Assembly (NCBI RefSeq): GCF_036370855.1
Contig: NC_088099.1
Coordinates: forward strand, 147,951,517 to 148,015,516
DNA length: 64,000 nucleotides
Source of the DNA: Dromaius novaehollandiae
Taxonomy: Eukaryota; Chordata; Aves; Casuariiformes; Dromaiidae
Direction of reading: 5' to 3'
The translations under genes were made by a program, and so were the position numbers. The notes beneath the pieces were generated by a model. The model saw only the letters and a list, made by a program, of their open reading frames with translations, ran no database searches and was not told the DNA's origin. This document shows, piece after piece, positions 29,811-42,095 of this stretch; positions within the stretch are counted from its first letter, which is position 1, and each line of letters starts with the position of its first letter.

Positions 29811-31155
29811 AAAGAGGTTTAGCACCATGAAGTTGAAATAATTTATACAAATTGAGATGCACATAAGTACTATGGTTCTGAAAATTTACAACAATGGAAA
29901 AGCTATGGATCAAGAATTCGAACTCTGCTTCCAGATATTGAAATGGGGCTGATGCATCATTCCATTAGACAATTCGCATGATATATCTCCAATTATTTCC
30001 AAGATATAAATGGATATAAAGCTCAAGGTACTCTGTAAGATTTCAAGACAGCTCTAATTGATTTCAGTGGGAATTGCATTTATGTATCTAAGGGGAGAAT
30101 TCAGCTGTTCATATTTAAAATGCAGAATCTTGACATACTTAAATAGTGTTACAAGAATCTGATCAAAAGATTGGTCAGCTTAGGCTGTTTTTCTCAAGAG
30201 ACACGAGGATGCTACAGCTTACATGGGGTATATAACAATAATTTGAAAAGATGGGTATTTGCTTCAAGAAGGAAGGATTTTTCAGTGCAGCAATGCACTT
30301 CAGTTAAGAGGGCTGCATTTCAGATGATAAAGCATTTCTGAGTTTATGATGATTTCATTTTGGACAGATTTCTGAAAGAAATAATAACAATGTGTGTTGG
30401 GATAGTTAATAGTTAAGGCCTGCTGCCTATTTCTATCTATTTGGAGTGGTCTAGGAGGCTGTCTTGCCTGTCTTCATGCCCAGGGTTGCACACGTGGTAA
30501 TGAACACCCCAAAGGGTCAAGGGACTTTGCCCAGCTCTGCAGACACCACTGTCCTGGGCAGCAGTAATGCTGTGAATGGAGGATCTGTATCTCCTTCAAA
30601 TATATCCCTCTCCCAGATTTCTCTTCAGGACTGGGAGGGGACGGGAGAAAAGAAGTACTGCAGACCCCTCTCTGGAGTTTATTTACTAAGCCAGCTATAT
30701 TTTGGCTTTGGCAGGACAGCTGCAGGTCGTGCACAGGAATGTGAGCGTGTGGGTGAGGGGGTGCCAGCAGTGTGAGCTGTACTATAGCCAGGGCGAACAG
30801 CACTTTCTAACATATGCATTTGTGTATTTTATTCTCAACAGATGCCAAGTCACTGGGCACCAGGGCAGAAAGCAGAATTTTTTATTTCCTGCTTAAGCCC
30901 TTTTTCCAGTGTAATGTGCAGTCAGTAGAGTTGCTCATTTATGTCAGTATGTTTAGTGTCTATTGGGCATTAACAGAAACAAATGCACCCCATTTAACTT
31001 CGGACTTGTCAGGTATCTTTTATTTGATGCTATGTTCTCTTGCAAGAAAATCTGAACAATATTTTTAGAAGGAAATCTAGTCTGTCTCATTTTACCCTCT
31101 TGCTTTTAGTTGCTTGACCATCTTTAGCTCACTGGTGTCTCACAAAATCTCCTTT

Positions 31156-31215
31156 GGGCAGTGGTAGCATAGTTAAGAGCTCAGAGATTTATGACTTCAA
31201 TTGTTTAGCTCACAG
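31156..31215 (+). repeat. Possible MIR head (tRNA-derived part)
   Basis: GGGCAGTGGTAGCATAGTTAAGAGCTCAGAGA resembles the start of MIR (ACAGTAGTATAGTGGTTAAGAGCACGGA), which derives from a tRNA promoter. Similarity fades after about 35 bases. It is not a tRNA gene: no cloverleaf pairing follows. Confidence 0.35.
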
Positions 31216-34200
31216 GCAATAATGCATCATGACAGAAGCAATTGTTGGAACAGGCAGCTATGATACCATGCCTTTGTGAAAAACTGTACTTTGAGATAAG
31301 GAAGGCAAGAGAAGCCTCTGGTGAATATTATTATTTGTTGGAAATGATCCCAAAAAAGATTTGCCGTTTCTCTATAGACTGTGGCTAGAGTTCATTGATC
31401 CACAGACTATCATCCTGAATAGCAGATTAAAAACAGATGGCCATAGATCTGCTCTTGGCTACAAATCTCAAAAGGAATAAGAGGGAGTACGGTGGTGACT
31501 GACCACAAATGAAAGCATAGAAGGGGTTCATTTTTTCCTTCCTTGTTTGGTTCCTCTGTAGTTTTATACGAAGTCCACTGTAGTTATAACTCCAGTAATA
31601 TTAACACAGGGAAAGTATGCAAAGTAGACCAAAATTATACAAAGCATACTAAAAATACACTACAGATTCTTTTATGTAGACTCTGTAATAGGTTATTGTG
31701 CTGGAGCAGCATATCGTCAGTGAAAAGAGTCTTTGTATAAACTTGAATTGATGGTAGTATTTTTGCTTTAGTGGCTCAGGTCAAGTAAAAAGTAAGTATA
31801 AATTATGTGTTCTTATGAAAGGGATAAATATATACTACAAGGTAATTTGATACAGAGGATGAACCCCAGAATAGTTTACTGTCATGTCAAAATCCTTGTT
31901 TACGTTTCACATATGCACATATGAAGATTCATTAATATAATAAGTAATATCAGTACTTACGCATGTAAATGTGACCCACTAGACCAAAGGTTTCCATCTT
32001 CTCTTTTCATAGTTTTAAATACTCTTTGGAATACAGGTATTCCATTATTGTGAAGTTCCATTGTATTCTGTGTAATATTTTCCTTTTTATCTGCTTTGAG
32101 CTAAATGAAATGGCAAGCTGAAATTCCAAAATTTCTGATGAAACAAAAATTCCAGAAAATTTCAATATAAGCCCATTGAAGCATTCTATTTCAATAATGT
32201 CATTTTATTACAACCTCATTAACAATCTTTCTTACCGGATAAAAATCTCTCAAAATGCTGAATTCCCAGTTATCATTTCAGACATTTTATTTGGATTTTA
32301 TATTAGATTAAAATTTATATTATCTATAATTTAATATTCAAAACATGTGATTAGACTAGTCAAAAGATAACCAACATTCCATTCAAAATATTTTTAACTT
32401 AATGAAACAAAAAAAATAAACCAATTGAGGAAACAACAGATCTTGTTTTGATTTTTTTCATGGTACATTTTTTCAAAATCAACAGATTAAGTATTTTGAT
32501 AACAATGAAACTGCACTTTCCTGGGGAAGTTATTCTGTCAAATTGTTTTCAGGCAACTCTACCCTTAAATATACTGTTGGGCAGTGAGTCAAAAAGCCTA
32601 GTTGTCCAATGAAATTCCCGTGGACAGCCTCTGCAGTTTTTTATACAGTTTTAGTTCAGCTTTTTGTAAATGTTTTCAAATATATATAAAGTGAAAACAA
32701 TTTTCACCAAGACTCTACTTAATACTAACACATTGATGGAGGCAATAGATAGCTTAATTATATAACTAATATTATTACTATAAACAACCACTGTAAATGG
32801 TCAGAGGAGTCAAATGACATTGTTTCTGCTCCTGGATTGAGAAAATATTTTTATTTAATTTCTGGAAATTGTTTCCAAGCATAGCTGTGCATACTTCAAA
32901 CTCACTATCTACGAAACGGAGTATCTGTAAAGGTCTGTTGTTCAAATGTTAGTTAGTAAGAATTAAATGCAAAAAATTGACTACAATAAACTATTTTTTT
33001 GCATATTGAAAGTCCAAGAAATAGACAGAGAAATTAACTAGGTTCCCCTTAATCATGGATGAAAGTTGCAAAAAAAATGTATATTATCCCATCTCAGTTA
33101 ACATTCATGTAACAGTATTGGAAGGTGTCAGTCCTTCACAATTTGCTAATTTTGGTTTCTTCTGGAATAGTTAATAACCTGGACATATGACACAGCAAAA
33201 GTTCTGGTCAAGACAGCTCTATGTCCTCTAAATTAAAATCTGAATCTTGTACACATCCAGAACATCAAATGCAACTAAGACTGAGTCTCTGGAGGGATGT
33301 TAAGGGTTTTCACCTGGACTGCCTCTGTGGCTTTTGCCTCTCATAAATTAAACTTGCTTTTCCCCAGCATATTATAATTGCATTTATATCGTTGTTATTC
33401 TTCACTGATGTGGGAGGATTTCATTCTCAAATACATCAGACGGAATTGACAATTTTCTACTGAAATGTTCTCCCCTGTGAAAAATGACTTTTCAACTAAC
33501 ATGAAAGTGTTACTGAAAGAATTCGAGGGTGTTGATCCTTTTAATTAATGGTACAAAAATTTAAGTGGAAAATCTTGAAAAAAAATCTAATCTTTTTTCC
33601 CTCACTGGTGGACAAAAAGCATTTTAACTTGCAATTTTTTTAAAATTCCCTTTAACTGGCGGAAGAAAGATTTTGTCATGAAAACATCTTTTTTCTCAGA
33701 AGTCTTTCCTAAAAGAGTGAGACTAAACTTTTTTTTTCTAAATAAAACGTAAAAATTAATTTGCTCTGACATACTTATTCTGTCTTTAACTAGCTCTATT
33801 TTATCATGGTGCTCAAGGAGTTAGAATTCACCTTTTAGAAAGGGGAGGGAATATCTCAGGCGCATCAACTCTTCTTCAGGAGTCAGCCTGGGAATCCACC
33901 ACTTCATCACCTTTTCCGATGAGCAATGAACTGACTCAGTTATCTTGATAAAGTCCTTTCTCAGGAATGAGCTGCTTTTTCTGTCACTGTTTGACTCCTT
34001 TCAGATCTACACTGGAGAAGACATGACACCATCATCATTATTCCCTGTCTAGCTCCACAAAAGCATTTTGAAAAATTCTGACATTTCAGAAAATTGTTAC
34101 ATCTGACAACAATTATTCTTCTCTATTTTCTCTCCTTGTGACCTGAATTTTCATATAAATTGCATTAACTTCACTTTTTAAGGACTCGTAGGGAAAAGGA

Positions 34201-35674
34201 TCTTTAAAAGACTTATTATTAGTTTCCAGGTTATAATCCAGCATGTAGCTTAGTTCTTGGAATATAAAAGAAAACTTGAGAAACTGCCTCTATTCTGGAG
34301 CTCAGCTTAGCACATGTATGTGTGAAAGTTACTACTTAGGTGATGCTATAACAAGCTTTCAAAAACTGTAGGCTCTTCCGAAACGTGGCAGGGAGTGCTC
34401 ATATATTTAGTAAATGGTGGGCAATTTGAAGCAAGTGAGATGTATAGAGGATCAATCTAACTGATTAGGTTCACTGAGTTTGTCCAAAGAAAGCTCATTT
34501 TGTATATTCGTCTTATAACAAAATGAATTCCCTTTTCACCCTCATGAGCTGAGTTAGGTCTACAAGTCTATGAACCTAAGCTGAAGAGGTCAGGCACCCT
34601 GGCTGGAGAGAGTCCAGAAAACAGGAACCCATAATCTGTTGATTCCTGTGTTAACAAAAGAGGTCCAGTCCTTCAGTACTAAATATTAGACAATTTGTAG
34701 TTTAGATACAATTTTGAATTTTATGAAGGAGCTGGACAGCAGTGGAAGTCTTTCATTGAAGCAACTGTCAGCCAAGTTTGCAATGCCTCTTTGATTAGCA
34801 AAAATGGCTTTACATGTTATGCCTTCGGTTGTTTCCTCAAGATCCCATTTCCCTAATTTTCTAAACTTGGGCTTATTAATTCTTCATGTACTGACTTTCT
34901 CTCACCGGCGCAGCAATGAGCGCTCTTCCTCCCTGGTTCTGTTGGTTACCTGATGCAAAATTATTCAAGGCTCTCAAATGTCAAAGCAAATTTTTTTTTT
35001 ATCTCCTCTCCTTTCATATAGCTTTCTCTTCTTTGTTTCATACAGTGTCTTCCTGCAAAGGAAACACTGATCCCATATCATGCCTAGGCCTATGTATTTG
35101 GGAGGTTTTTATTCATTTGTGTTTCCAGGCTCAGGCAGGGCAGCACATGAAATCCACATACAGATCACAGCTGCGATTCTGAATACTTTTCCACACATTC
35201 AGGCCTTTCTGCTCCACAGGCTGGCTCAGAGCATCATTGGTCAGATGGTTGAGAATAATAAGAAAATCCATAGCCCAAACTCAGATTCTGAAATGTTTAC
35301 CCTGTGAACAAGGAATGGCTGAAATAAAAACACCCTGAAGTTAAAATAACTGTTGTATCACCATATTTTTAAATATAGCCACTTTTTTTTTTGTAATTTA
35401 CAGTGTCTTATGCTCTGCAAAGCCAAGCAACTGTTCAGTCAAGACTGGCAATGCAGGTTAAGTAACAGTCCCTGCCTCCAGAGATCTACTGATATCTTTG
35501 ATTATGCTGTTGTAGAAAGAAGGAAATAATGGAGTGACATTAATTTTAGTTTTGTTGAATACACATCATACTGAAGGGTCAAAGAATGAATATGTGTCTG
35601 ATGAAAACAAATGAAAACATTGTAAAAGAAAAATTATTCACACGCTCAGAATGAAAAAAACCTACAAAGGGAGT

Positions 35675-35676
<2 letters not shown>

Positions 35677-35704
<28 letters not shown>
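35677..35704. repeat. (GT)14 microsatellite
   Basis: Fourteen uninterrupted GT units. Confidence 0.98.
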
Positions 35705-35709
<5 letters not shown>

Positions 35710-37155
35710 AAATGATATTACAGACTGGTTACCTTGAAAATCTAGTGAGTTCAAGATGCAAGTGAGATGTATTCAGACTACCTATTTTGGTATATAAAAC
35801 AGATTCAGGTGATTAGAGTGACACCTACACAGAAAATTGAAGGCAACTTACTAGCCAGAGCTGATAAGTCATAGTTACTTATGTATTTCAATTTCATGGA
35901 GAAGTATCTACACTGCAAAGTCTACCACTTAACAGTGGTGCACAGCAATCTGTCGCAAACTCACATGCATATACAGAACTGGCCTCGGATAATCAGTTCT
36001 CTCTGGGACAGATACAAAAGCTGGCAAAGCAGAGGGAAGTTTACACTGGTTCTTTTTCCCCTTGCTGTAGTCTCATAGGAGGCGGGCTGGCTGCAGGCCG
36101 CTCTGCAGTGACCATTGCATTTATTGAGCATTTACCTTTCTGAAACAAGAGATCAGTCTGGTGAATTTATCACATTCTTGCATTTCTTGCATTCTAGGAG
36201 GCATCAGCTGACACCATAAGTAAAATCAAATACATGAGAAAGTCCTCTGCAAGGATTTTAAGGAACAGAAATACTTTCAACAGTGGGACATCAGTTTAAA
36301 GGATTTTAAGGAAACATCTCTGCCTTCTTTTGGCTTTAGGTCTATTTTGAAACATAACATGGCTATTTCACCCTTCTACCCTTCTACCATCACTGTTTTT
36401 ATCTGGAGCTGTTTTTCATCAGATAGGAGTGTCCTGTAGAACAGGGATTGAAAACATTTTTGCTGTTTCAAAAAAATCCAAAGGTTTCACTGTGGAATGA
36501 GAAAGGGCCTGATGACATTTTCTAGCAGCCAGCAAATCATGCTGTCATGCATAGGGAAAAAGCCACTAAAATATCCCTAACCAAAATATCGCAAAATTAT
36601 GTAGAGCTCATCCTTGGGAGCCATCTGCCATGTGAAAGCTCCACTGATTTCAAAAGGCGTTCATTGCAGACAGGCTTGCAGGACTGGACGCATAATTTGT
36701 CCCTTTTAGAAACTGTAGCTGTGAAAAAGAAGCCTTCATCAAAAACAATCACTTTCGAGTGGCAGAGGCTGCCTGAAAAAAAGTTTGTGAATTCAGCTGG
36801 CCAAAAAGAAATCCTAAAAAGGAGTTTGTGTGCTGGCTGAAAATGTGCCACAACTACAGTTATATGAATGGGTTACCCATTAATGGTCTAATCCTGACGT
36901 GTGTAGGCATGGAAATCTGCCCGCTCTCAGGGAGTTCATGTTCAGAAAGTGTGCAGATAGAGGCCCTCATCAGCAATTGCCTTTTCCTGAATTATACAGG
37001 CCAATTAAAACAAAAGTTAAAAAATTTCAATCCACACAGAGATATATTTATTGGAACAATTGGGTTTCTAAAGGTGCTATTTAAATTGAAAAATATTTAG
37101 CAAACAACCAAGTCTGCTAGAACATTGGCTTCCTCCATAACTTTGCAATACATTT

Positions 37156-37184
37156 TTATATATATATATATACTATATATATGT
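37156..37184. repeat. (TA)n tract with one C interruption
   Basis: Two TA runs flank a single C, so the stretch is nearly self-complementary and could form a cruciform or slip during replication. Confidence 0.95.
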
Positions 37185-40100
37185 AGTATTAGCTGTCATT
37201 TTGTCAAAAAATGTCTGTTGGGAATGGTTTAGTGGGTCCTGCCTTGGGACAGAGAGATGGTCTAACAGCCTCTTAGGATCTTTCCTGCCGTTTTTGTGTT
37301 TCCAAAAGCCCAGACCCTGGATCTATAGAAAAAAAAAAACTTACAAAGGGGCAGAAGGTGATGTGCTTTACAGAATTGCTGCAGGATGAGCTCTGTGACA
37401 ACATTAAACACCCATGGAGAGTTACTGTAATATAAATACTAAATGAAAAATCTTTTATGGCAGTAGTGAAAGCAAAGTCTTTGATATATATATAAAATAG
37501 ACAAAATTCCATTAATTTTCAACTTGGGACAGACGGTATATTTGAATTTACAGACACGCCAAATGGTAATTTTGGCTTCCAGTCTCTGAGATGTGGCTGA
37601 TCTATTATGGGAGATAACAGCATATGTTACTTTCTGAGTCAGTTTCTGTTATGTCATGAGAACCATCACCAGCAGTAATGGAAGGCATTACATTAACTAA
37701 ATTACTAAGTGAGATATTTAACATTCAAAATAGGTGGGCTCCTAAGGTAGATTCAGTACTTCAAATGGATGTCAAATTCTATATTGAATAAATAAATGAA
37801 TGAAAGCAAATTTCACGTGACAAAACAACATGTTGTGTAGCTTGTTCAGATCTTTTTTCTTTCACTGTGACAAAGTGTTGTGTATCTTGATAACTTCCTT
37901 TAGCTGATTATGCCTGGGAGAATGAAAGGAGACATTTAGCCTTTGTGGATCTGTGTCCAAACTTAATGTCCTGAGGAGAAAAGCAGCTATGGAGAAGCCG
38001 CCAAGCAGTGGCGAACAGGTGAGGAATGGGAACGTCTGAGTACAGTTTGATGGAGCAGATGTTGCATCCCAGCATTCCAACACTGCCTCAAGGCTTTGTC
38101 TGGTGTCATCCCTTTCCTAAATAGGTTTTTATAATAAATTAAGTTGTTAATTGACACATAAAAACCTATGTAAGGAGCAAACACCAAGAAATTCAAGAAA
38201 AAAATCTGAGTTTGACTCTCCTCGAAACTTACCTGCTGTTTCCCAGGTGGAACAGCAACCTCTGGTACAGGGACACTTTACTTGTCACAGAACCGAACAT
38301 TTCTTTTTTTATTCTGGCACTTGCTAAACAAAATTGTATTTCTATGGCAAGATCCCCAAAAGCTTTTTGACACTTGCCATGACGGAGACAGCCACCTCCA
38401 AAGCCTGGCAAAAGTTTTGGCTGTTGCCACCTTACCTTGAGGGTGCCCCAGCATTAGGACACTGTCTTCTTAATTTACCTGGTGCCTAGACTTGTGGTTC
38501 TGTCTGCTCAAGTTGTCCCACTGCTGACCAGGCCAGGCAGAAAGGCTCTCCCATTTCACCTTGAAGAAATGTCAAGATGCTTCCCCTCAATCTTTCAGGG
38601 TTTCCACTATTTCAACAACAGAGCTAACAAGACCTTAAATTAGGCAGCTCATTCAATACAATAGCCTAGTTGTTGCCATATAAGATGAGAAATTGAGAAA
38701 CAATTTCCTTCTCAGGCTGATGGGATTCAAATTTACCTTTTTACCCTCAGGGAAATACCCCACCCACCAGTAGGTCAGGACACCTTCTACTGAAGCTATA
38801 CAATGATGAGTTCAAGGCTAACTTTGGCAGCCTGGCAAAGGGAGAGATTTTGTTTTAGCATCCGGCGAAGTCAAATGAGTGGGGAACTCCTGGGCTCCAG
38901 GCCATCTTCCCAGGACCATTTTTGTATTTAACATTAAACCACTATTGCAAAGACTCAAACCCAGAACATTCACCTGTAGATCACCAACTCATGATGTCTG
39001 TTGCTTTTTGCCCTCCGCTGCAATGAATTTTTCACTGTTTTTTCCACAGCACGATCATTTCCATAAGAGAGAGAAACCATATCCCCTCATAGAAGAGTTA
39101 AAGGCACTTTTCTGAGGGAAGAAAAGAACATGAGTGGTTGAATTTCACCAGAAACAGTAACTGAATCTGGACATCTTGGCTCTCAGAAGAGTCTTTCAAC
39201 CACAAGGATGTTATGCGAAAGTACACAGAAAGCCTAGGCCCTTCTCCAGCTGTGTTTTGAAAAGGAAAGAGTGAGCCCTTTTTACTTTTATAGAAGAAAA
39301 ATCCTCAGTACCTACCTTCATGAAACACTATTCAGCCATTGATCCTGGGAGGATGGAAGTGGTTTGCTGCAGCCTGAGGTGAGCTGTACCACTGCCCTGA
39401 GTCTATCCTACCAGCTCTCTCAAGCCTGTGCACTGAGGACGTGGTTTTTAGGCTGTTCCTCGCATCCCTGACTGCCTGCTTAGATGCTGTCCCTAGGCAC
39501 TGGGAGCTCCTCCCTGACTGCACCAGTATCCTACATTCCTATGTTCTTTTCCTGGGCCAAAAATTCATTCTACTAGCTGCCTATACCCTTTATGAGCACT
39601 AACCCTCACTTTGCAAGCATCGCACTGAAAACCTGTTCCTGCATCTTCTGACAAACCAAGGCACAGGACGCTCCCAAAATATGTTCATAAGCAGCATAAC
39701 TTGTTTGAAGGACTGCCAATAGCCAGATCTCAAAATAGACATCACAAATGCTCTAATTCTGGATTTCCCAAATATTGGCAGCCTTAGAAGACATGTGAAA
39801 ACAGCAGTTTGAGATGGAAATTCCTAACGAATATTCACTCTTTTATTAAGCTGCAACATAGCTTTCTTGTATGCTTATTTCCCTCAGCCTGTTTTCGGAG
39901 TAGAGGGTGTAAGTGAGTGGTCATAGCCATGAACTGGCAAGCCTGGCAAACTGACAGTGAGCATACAAAGGTGAGGCAGGTTGTGGGCACAGAAGGGCCT
40001 GCAAATGAGCCCACAACATTCTCTTTCAAGTGCTCTCCTGATTTGCCACAAGATTCAGTTTCTGGTTTTCCTTTAGAGTAGTGAAATCAAGCAGGTAAAC

Positions 40101-41583
40101 AGAGTTCCAGCCTGAAGGTGATTTCACTTGCAGCTGATAAGAAATGTAGATAGGAAATGTAGAGAGAAACCACTTTGGTCTTGGCTCTTAAAATAAGCTC
40201 CCAAAGTAACACTGCTCCCGTGCCAAAAAATAACCCTGCAAAACAAGGCCACAGCCAAAGCCACATTCCAAGGCTGGGACAATTTGTTAGCAAGTAGTAG
40301 CACTGTGGCTATAGGATGGTAATAAACTGTGTGGGCAACGCTCAATAACTGCAAAGGCTGCTGACAAAAATTACTGACTGGAGGATTCCTTGAGAATAGG
40401 GAGGTGGAGGGGGAGACATCAACTGCTGATTAACAAAGACAAGCTGTTGTGCTGAAGGTCAGTGTTAACGAAGCAAACAGGTGCACCAGGAACGTCTTTT
40501 CCCTGTGCTTGTGCTCCATCCGGTCTGTTCTTGCTTTAACACACGAGCAAATTCTCTCCGTGCCCAGCTGGAGATGAGACTTAGTTGGCACAGCCACGGC
40601 CAAGCTTCCCTCCAAGAGGCTGCCCCCAGCACTTCTAGCATGAGGGGAGTTTGGTAGGTTATAATGGGAACCTCCTGCAGATTAACGAGCTGGTGAGTTT
40701 GTTGAAAATGCACTTTGCTAATATGGCAACAGAGGACTAAACTGATGTCTAAGTGGTCTCAAATGCTCTTTTAGGGCTCTTCTGCAGGACTTCCATGTGA
40801 GCGAATCACCCTTGAAAGATGATCCTGTCTTGACCTTGTCATGCTATATGTGTTATGGAGCAGAAACACATGTATTTCTCAGTGTAAAACCAGTCTCAGG
40901 CTTGCCCCCTTCACCTCAGCCTGTTCTCTCCAAAAATAACCACCCCTCATTCTTGAGAAGCAGGGAAGTAAGAAGTGAATTTTGCATGAGGTGAGTCACA
41001 GCAGAAGACAGACCACAGTGTAGATTAATCTTTGCTGCAGATCAGGGAAGTTGCAGACCAGAAAAGGCATGACCTAGGGGGAAAGATGTCCATGTCCTGC
41101 CTTTTTGTTCCACAGGTCCAGCTACAGCCATGTAGAACCACCTGGCTTGTGATGACATGAGTTTCTGACAAAGACAAGGCTAGACATCAACTGGAACAGA
41201 TTTCCAACGGTCTCACAGGACTGAGTCAGTGTTAATTCTTCTCAGCAAACCATCCTGTCGAGTCGAGGCTGGGAGATGGGAACTATTGGACCACGGCTTC
41301 CACATCCCAGGAAATGTTTTATATTTGAGCAACATTCACAGAAGACTTTCCAGACCCATGTGTCTGTGTGTTTGTTTCTATACTGGCTGACAGCCACTGT
41401 GTGAAACCAACAGCATCAGGTGCATCAGCCTTTGCTGTTTGTCTGGAGACAGGAGGGGAGGGTGGGCCTAGCAGGCTGCAACTGCTCCCCTGTACAGGAG
41501 CTGGTGAAAGCCAAGGTGACAGCCAGTACACGAGGCAGAAAGACACACTTTAATTGGCCTATGTCATTCTGGTCTTCCAGGTA

Positions 41584-42095
41584 AGTAGAATCACCAAACT
41601 GCTGAGGTTGGAAGGTGCCTCTGAAGGTCTCTAGTCCAACACCCTACCCTGAGCAGGATCAACCAAAGCAGGTTGCTTGGAGCCATGTCCAATTTGGTTT
41701 TTAATATCTCCAAGGATGGAGACTCTAAAACATCTCTGGGTGACCTCTTCCAGTGTCTGACCACCCTCACAGTAATTTTTTTTCTCATGTTTAAGTGGAA
41801 TTTCCTGTGTTTGAATTTGAGCCCATTGTCTCTTGTGCTGTTACTGGGCACCACTGAGAAGAGTCTGGCTCCATCTTCTTTATTTCCCCCCATCAGGTAT
41901 TTATACACATTGATAAGATCCTGCCTGAGCCTCCTGTTATCCAGGATGAACAATCCCAGCTCACTCAGCCTCTCCTCATATGAGAGAAGTTCCAGTCCCT
42001 TAGTTGTCTTAGTGGCCCTTTGCTGGACTCGGTCCAGTAGCTCTATATCTCTCCTACTGGGGAGCCCTGAGCTAGACACAGTAGTAGTTAGGTAG
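41584..42095 (-). mobile_element. CR1 LINE, 5'-truncated 3' end with reverse transcriptase ORF tail
   Basis: The minus strand is open for 162 codons (42079-41591) and reads like the C-terminus of the chicken-repeat-1 ORF2 protein. It has LLDRVQQRATKTTKGLE, YEERLSELGLFILDNRRL, DLINVYKYLMGGNKEDGARLF and SPSLEILKTKLDM, all diagnostic for CR1. On the plus strand, the familiar CR1 strings appear in reverse order (the GGTTGGAAGG-like start, TCTAGTCCAAC, GGCACCACTGA, CATTGATAAGATCC). The element is truncated at its 5' end near 42095, as almost all bird CR1 copies are. Its 3' end at about 41584 has one ATTCTA-like unit in place of the usual octamer repeats. The open frame is a leftover and not a gene. 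Confidence 0.95.

Larger units (their letters stand above)
13991..31155. other. Intergenic, no gene recognised
   Basis: This is 17 kb of AT-rich sequence without a supported exon. Small GC-rich patches occur near 25330-25400, 26440-26530 and 27690-27800. Two dinucleotide microsatellites lie in the last 3 kb. The longest ORFs (128-129 codons at 24805-25194 minus and 25929-26315 plus) resemble nothing known. Confidence 0.55.
31216..41583. other. Intergenic, no gene recognised
   Basis: Between 31.8 and 34.3 kb the sequence is very AT-rich and almost free of ORFs. The remainder has scattered ORFs below 100 codons. Apart from two simple repeats I see no repeat family or exon. Confidence 0.55.

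Noticed and set aside
31156..31215. tRNA gene
   Set aside because: Only an A-box-like stretch is present; no cloverleaf or B box follows. A MIR head explains it better.
35440..35500. L2 or CR1 remnant (CAGTCCCTGCC...)
   Set aside because: The match is limited to about 20 bases, too short to call.
41673..42095. 140-codon plus-strand ORF
   Set aside because: It is the antisense shadow of the CR1 reverse transcriptase frame.
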